Shown: one piece after another, positions 7,027 through 11,564 of the stretch | Position numbering within the stretch: position 1 is the stretch's first letter | Layout: every line of letters begins with the position of its first letter | Source: Gyrodactylus bullatarudis | Taxonomy: Eukaryota; Platyhelminthes; Monogenea; Gyrodactylidea; Gyrodactylidae | Length of the DNA stretch: 11,564 nt | NCBI GenBank assembly: GCA_012064415.1 | Contig: SSNU01000225.1 | Location: 116,319 to 127,882 of the forward strand | Direction of reading: 5' to 3' | Translations under genes and position numbers: made by a program | Notes under the pieces: model-generated | What the model was told of the DNA's origin: nothing | Seen by the model: only the letters and a program-made list of their open reading frames with translations | The model's database searches: none

Positions 7027-8142
7027 TTAATTCTCTTCCAAAAGTTCAACTGTTGGCTTTGGTTCCGTATCATAATCTGTAACAATGATTTTTGGAATTT
7101 TTTTTCGATCATAGGGTTTCTTGTCATGACCAGCTCTATGATTGCGCTTCTCTATCTGACTGATAGAACTTATGCGTATTGCTGACTGCCTGCTCAATCT
7201 GCCATCAATACTATCAAAAGATTTACGCATTTGATCATTTCCAAGTCCAAGCAAGTTTGGTGCTTTCTGATGTTTGCCTATGTGTTGTTTATAGCCCATC
7301 ATGTGATTTAATTCATCACTAGATTTACTCAGTCGTCTTTCACCCATATTAGGGGCATGTTGATTAATGTGATGGTGAGGACCCATGAGGTGTGCCAATG
7401 TATGAGATAGTTGATCGGATTTTGACTGTTTTAATCTTTCGGTCAAATCTCCATTAAAACGACATATCCAGTATGTGAGTGCCTTTTGGTATTTGATCAA
7501 ATCATGTGAGTGAGGACTATAGGCTTCTTCGAAACAAATATGCATGGCGGGTTCAATTTTGCAGGTGCTGTTTGATAAATGACTCACTTTTTGATCGAGT
7601 TTTTCCCTCAACTCTCTCATTTGAATTTGATCAATCATTAATTTGAAAAGGCCTGTATTTTTATGAGTGATTTTTAATCCCTTTATAAACTCTATCACGA
7701 GTTGTAGGAAAGTTTCTAAGGAAATTGTACAATTTATGTAACCCTCGAATAAGTTAGCTGCCTCAGGTCCCATCTCTCTGTTCATGGTTTGGCCAACATT
7801 CTTATACCCACAAAATGTACATTGACTCAAGAAGTGGGCATAAGCCTTGATAATTTTCACATGTTTCAAGTCAGTGAATCCTTGAGGTTTGGATCTCTTA
7901 GGGATTGGTACTGAATGTAGCTTCAGTAAAAAGGCCAATACACCTGTCCTATATGGAATCTTGAATCTATGAAGTAGGCTTATGAAGAATTCATCTCTAA
8001 AATAATCTCCAAATATTTCTTTTGTAATGTAAGATTCTATTTCCTCAATGAATTGCTCAAACGTTTTCCCAGCATCTTCAAGGGCACAAAGTAATTGACT
8101 AGCGGTTCCAAATCTAACTGTTGAATTTCTTCTACTGCTCAT
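7027..8142 (-). CDS. TAFH/NHR1-like domain protein, paralogue 2 (gene 2)
   Basis: A 371-residue intronless frame, closed upstream by an in-frame TAA at 8173-8175. The ATG has an A at -3. It is a clear paralogue of gene 1. In the 55-residue block EFFISLL...YAHFL (51-105) I count 32 identities with gene 1. Compared with gene 1 it has eight extra N-terminal residues (MSSRRNST). The TAFH/NHR1-like part is at about 96-184: KAYAHFL, YINCTISLETF (135-145), then FKLMIDQIQMRELREKL (166-182). YINCTISLETF closely parallels the VNSTVTIEEF block of ETO/MTG proteins. DLIKYQKALTYWICRFN is at 214-230. The C-terminal half diverges: a His-rich segment (LMGPHHHINQHAP), Ser/Lys-rich stretches, RQSAIR (318-323), a basic NLS-like patch KKPYDRKKIPK (341-351) and an acidic end. 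No MYND finger, histone fold, signal peptide or membrane segment is visible. A nuclear co-regulator role is inferred from the domain resemblance only. Confidence 0.87.
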   Translation of the reverse strand: MSSRRNSTVRFGTASQLLCALEDAGKTFEQFIEEIESYITKEIFGDYFRDEFFISLLHRFKIPYRTGVLAFLLKLHSVPIPKRSKPQGFTDLKHVKIIKAYAHFLSQCTFCGYKNVGQTMNREMGPEAANLFEGYINCTISLETFLQLVIEFIKGLKITHKNTGLFKLMIDQIQMRELREKLDQKVSHLSNSTCKIEPAMHICFEEAYSPHSHDLIKYQKALTYWICRFNGDLTERLKQSKSDQLSHTLAHLMGPHHHINQHAPNMGERRLSKSSDELNHMMGYKQHIGKHQKAPNLLGLGNDQMRKSFDSIDGRLSRQSAIRISSISQIEKRNHRAGHDKKPYDRKKIPKIIVTDYDTEPKPTVELLEEN

Positions 8143-11100
8143 GGTTTTTTCTTTCTGAATTACAGTATTTTGTTAATTTTTAACTTATTTTATTTATTGC
8201 GAAGTTCTCTGCATTGATCTTTACTTTTCATTTATGAATAAGTTGATTTTTATTTTCCTTACTGGCTTTTTTCAATAAAAATCAAATCAGTAAGAAATCA
8301 TTAGAAACCATTTTTAGACCCTGAAATGAATTCAAAGCGATCACATTTCGAATTCTACAGATATGATTTCTCAATAAAATTTTCTCCCTTTTTCCTATTC
8401 GATCATTGGGACTTGAAGGGTTAAACATCTAAAATCCTCAGAGAACCAGTGGTTCATAAAGCATATGTAAAGACTAGCTGTGTTTACAGAAGCCTAATTG
8501 CAAAATTACAACGTCTGTACACAATCCCATGCAACATATAAACACCTAGTATGTGATCGCTTAATTGGATAAATAAACCGTAGGTAAAAAAACAGAAGAG
8601 TCAAGCAGAGAACTTTTCTTTTGCTTTTTCCATCAAGGCGAATTCAATAGGGTTTAGTGTTAATGATCGAATCATGAGAAAACTTTCTTAAATTTGAGAC
8701 AAAAAACTAAAAAACTGTGGAATTTTGGACAACTTGTTCTATGATTTTCATAGGAAAATTGGGGTGACGATTTCCCATACACCAAAACTGGAGCAAAACC
8801 TTAAATTTCTTTCTTTCGATAACCATATCTTCTCTACCTAATCTAAATAAAAGAAATTCATGTCAAGAATTCGATACGATATCATCGTTACCGCAAGGGT
8901 CTGCAATTTACTGTCGACAATGTCTCAGAATATCTACAAAATCTTCCTCATGAGTACTAGAAGGTATTATAAATCATCCTCCAAGAGATTTTTCTGTATT
9001 TAAATTAAAATTAAATGTACAAATCTTTAAAATCCTAATGACCTTTTACCTTTGATTGTTTGTAAAGTACTGACGATCTTATGCTTTTAATGAAAGATTC
9101 ATTAGTGAGTAATGAATATTTCTAATTAAAGCTTACATTTATACCGGCTTGTTGAACATAAAAAGTATTGGGATAAAATGCAATCCTCTGATTGGTTCTA
9201 TCAGCTTAAATCATCAAGTGAAGTAGGCAGGGAGTTGGTTGGTTATCTTCATGATCATTGCTTTCTTTTAACATACAGTTGTGCATCAGTTTTGGTATGT
9301 GAGAATGTTCACACCCAGATTTTCCAGTTAAATATATTCACCTGAAGATGGGAATTTATGATTTTTACAAAATTCTCAATTTTATCATCAAGAAATCAGT
9401 ATAGCAAAATAACACATTTTTCATTTTGATACTCAGTAAACTTTTGACAATATCCTCGTCAGGCTGATATAATGAGGTTCTGTAATTTTGAAAAAGTTTT
9501 AGCGTTCATATTTCGAGAAATATTCAAACTTGTGATTTATCGAATCTTAGCTCTTATTTTTGCTCTAAAAGGTTTAATATACCTGGCATTAAAATTATAA
9601 AAAGACAGAAATTATCTGTAAACAATTCTCAAACCTCTTCTGGTTTAGACAGTATCTCTGGTATATTTTTGAGCAAGAGTGAAAAATTCAAATCTCTTTT
9701 TGAAACTGTTAGAGCTGGCGCAGGAGATTTTTAAATTTTTTTTAATTCCCCAATGAAATGAGTCAATAAGTTGTAGAAATTAAAAATAAATCGAATAAAA
9801 TTCAATCTGATCAAAACTATAGAATTTTTCGATTTGATATGAATCTATGCCGAATTAAGTTCTGATAGGCTAGCACATTGTAGTAAATAAAATTTGCTCA
9901 AAAGTTGGGACAAAGCTGTTAGGTTTTCAAACATTTTTCAATAAATATCAAAATACACTAAATTTCCTAGAGATTTCTCTGTTTCAAAACTTAGTGAACA
10001 TTTGATTCCGGGGCAGGGAGGGCGAAATACACGAACAAATATATCATAAAATACCAATTTTTATCGTAGATTACATTGGTCCGTTCTAAATTTTATTTCT
10101 TTTTCCTGTTTAGACATAAGAAATTTATTAAAAATACATTGATTTTTGGGCTCGTACTGCAAGGATATTATAAGATAATTTCGTCGAAAATTGTATCTAG
10201 TATATGTTATTTCAAGTTTGAGATATTTTTCAGATCGATTCATCTCTATTGAAAGAATTTTAAAAATACTGGTTGCTTGTGAGCGACAGGGTCAAATTTA
10301 TGATCTAAAGTGTTGGTCCAGTTCAGAAATTTTTATGAAAGAACGATGTTCGAAGAAAATAGGCTTATTTTAAAGAGGAAAAATTATCTGATGAATTTTT
10401 CTTTGCTATATGGTTTTTGGATCCTGAAATACAGATTTCTAGTAAGCCAGTAAGATCAGGTGTTCAATGTTTTCTATGAATGGACTTGTGATCAGTCAAT
10501 AAATTTCTTTACAAAAGAAAGGGCGAAATAAATACTTATTATTTGCTTGTTCTCTAATCTTCTTAATGAATTCAAATCGGTATTGTAATATCTTGGATGA
10601 AGTTTGACAATATTAACGTTTTAAAGAATAAGTAAGTTTTACAGTTTTTTACTACATTTAACAATACTTGCTAAAGGCATTTTCATATTTCAGGCTCATT
10701 GGCTAGAGCTGTAACTAATTTTGATCTTTTTTTAAATCAAAGTTTTCCGTGAAATTTCCACACATAATTTTGATAACAATGATGTGTAACATCTAAAATA
10801 ACTGAAAATTCGTTTGCAATCCAATGCATAGTGGTGCATTGTTCATTTTCCCTAAATTCTCGTGTAGGCATAGTGGTATAAGAAAATTTAACAGAAATGA
10901 TCCTGACATGATTCTATTACTATTTTCATTGAAAAAACCCTCAAAGCCTTATCAGCAAAAAGATATTCGAAATTTTAGTTAAAACGTAGTAAAAATTCAC
11001 CGAAAATCTAGCGGCATTTTTAAAAAAGTCTGATTTTTAAACTTGAATATTATCACGGACAAGCATTTTGATACTTGATCTTATTTTAAATAAAGTTAAG

Positions 11101-11239
11101 AGCTCATAGTATTATTATTTGAGTAGGTTTTTAAAGTAGGTTGAAAAATTTGTTACATCTCTACTTCATAGTCGAATTAAGTTAATAAAATTGATGAATA
11201 CAACAGAATGTCATCGAAACCCATTTAAAATTAATGATA
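8143..11239. other. Three-kilobase region without a recognisable gene
   Basis: No frame longer than about 60 codons with an ATG start looks coding on either strand. The first 80 bases (8143-8225) resemble the 5' flank of gene 1 (2495-2580), so the duplication included some upstream DNA. An inverted CCAAT motif (CTGATTGGTTC) lies near 9189-9199. A 41-bp hairpin with ends like the foldback element lies at 9956-9996. The frames at 10061-10243 (minus) and 10191-10373 (plus) overlap each other and look like chance. Confidence 0.4.
9956..9996. repeat. Mini-hairpin with foldback-element-like ends
   Basis: It begins CACTAAATTTCCTAGA, which matches the first 16 bases of the foldback element with one mismatch, and it is preceded by TA. 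It ends AAAACTTAGTG, the near-reverse complement of its own start. The right end is followed by AA, not TA, so target duplication is not shown. It could be a deletion remnant of a related element or chance. Confidence 0.35.
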
Positions 11240-11255
11240 TACCGGGTTTATACAC

Positions 11256-11272
11256 GGTATATACTATATACC
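11256..11272. repeat. Perfect 17-bp palindrome in the putative transposon end
   Basis: GGTATATA and TATATACC are exact reverse complements around a central C. Palindromes near the ends of DNA transposons can be transposase binding sites; that role is inferred. Confidence 0.45.
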
Positions 11273-11312
11273 CCTCTACCCGAACTGAAAGTTGTGAGGT
11301 TTGCTCTAGTCC

Positions 11313-11325
11313 TACCCTGAGGGTA
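11313..11325. repeat. Perfect 13-bp palindrome in the putative transposon end
   Basis: TACCCT and AGGGTA flank a central G. A further copy of TACCCTG follows at 11327-11333 and TACCC also occurs at 11277-11281, so the block is locally repeated. Confidence 0.4.
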
Positions 11326-11420
11326 CTACCCTGCATTTAAGATTCAACTTTAAAAAAGCATATCACCCTTACTCATTAGTACAGATGTGAATTTAATTTT
11401 TAACTGAACTTGAGCTAGAT

Positions 11421-11564
11421 CTAATAATAACAAAAATTTGCTTCCCAACATTTTACAATCGTTTCTGGGCCAATTTCATCCCAGATTTCGGCAGCTAGTT
11501 CAAATGTATCAGCAACAGACAATTCTTTTGATAGGTCGTTTAGAAATTTGTCTTTTTCAAATCG
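11421..11564 (-). pseudogene. C-terminal end of a pogo/Tigger-type DDE transposase (partial, runs off the window)
   Basis: Forty-seven codons read in from the window edge to a TAG at 11421-11423. The end reads FELAAEIWDEIGPETIVKCW followed by EANFCYY. The pattern of an aromatic W, an acidic/hydrophobic helix, then ETI(x)2CW and a short tail is the characteristic finish of CENP-B/jerky/Tigger/pogo DDE_1 transposases (typically AWxxVxxxTIxNCWxxAGF). The catalytic Asp residues and the DNA-binding domain lie beyond the window, so I cannot tell whether the gene is intact. If it is a domesticated or active copy, this would be a CDS rather than a pseudogene. It is on the same strand as the other genes, about 3.3 kb upstream of gene 2. 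Confidence 0.6.

Larger units (their letters stand above)
11240..11420 (-). mobile_element. Putative 3' untranslated and terminal region of a pogo/Tigger-like transposon
   Basis: Base composition changes abruptly at TA 11240-11241, from AT-rich DNA to CCGGGTTTATACACGG and several TACCC blocks. This segment lies directly after the stop codon of the transposase fragment, so it probably holds the transposon's 3' end. It contains two perfect small palindromes (11256-11272 and 11313-11325). The opposite terminus is outside the window, so the inverted repeat cannot be confirmed. Confidence 0.35.

Noticed and set aside
9161..9350. Promoter-like region with an inverted CCAAT motif
   Set aside because: CCAATCAGA also appears near 1063, but no gene starts nearby, so a promoter call is unsupported.
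10061..10373. Two overlapping 60-codon frames on opposite strands
   Set aside because: They have no recognisable content and lie in AT-rich DNA. The plus-strand one begins at a non-ATG codon.
1..11564. tRNA genes, rRNA, CRISPR arrays, bacterial-style operons and riboswitches
   Set aside because: I looked for the tRNA T-loop consensus, regularly spaced repeats and closely packed co-directional genes and found none; the content is eukaryotic.

Overview
The window looks like nuclear DNA of an AT-rich invertebrate animal. Genes are sparse and apparently intronless, AATAAA-type polyadenylation signals follow their stop codons, and transposon relics lie between them: a non-LTR retrotransposon reverse transcriptase tail, a pogo/Tigger-type DDE transposase tail, and a large foldback element. 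No bacterial operon structure, rRNA, tRNA or CRISPR array is visible. I cannot name the species.

Layout, left to right. A short minus-strand gene for a basic-then-acidic 69-residue protein lies at 372-581. A minus-strand gene for a 334-residue protein is at 1490-2494 (gene 1). Starting 146 bp upstream of its start codon is a near-perfect palindrome of 1,065 bp with 506-bp arms and a 53-bp spacer, flanked by TA (2641-3705). A 5'-truncated, frame-damaged LINE reverse transcriptase relic lies at about 4317-5010 (minus). After about 2 kb of AT-rich DNA comes a second minus-strand gene for a 371-residue protein (gene 2, 7027-8142), clearly a paralogue of gene 1. About 3 kb of sequence without a recognisable gene follows. 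The window ends inside the 3' end of a pogo/Tigger-like transposase (11421-11564, minus), whose outer transposon end may be at about 11240.

The main biological content is the paralogous pair. Both proteins share an N-terminal region of about 85 residues that I do not recognise. Next comes a helical segment that resembles the TAFH/NHR1 domain of the TAF4 and ETO/MTG/Nervy transcription co-regulators. A conserved motif DLIKYQKAxxYWxCRFN, a histidine-rich linker and a conserved RQSA(V/I)R motif near a tyrosine/aspartate-rich C-terminus follow. The TAFH assignment is my inference from motif spacing. No MYND zinc finger or TAF4 histone-fold is present, so these would be short, divergent members or a separate lineage-specific family. 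Gene 1 carries the foldback element in its promoter-proximal region and gene 2 does not, so the two copies may be regulated differently.
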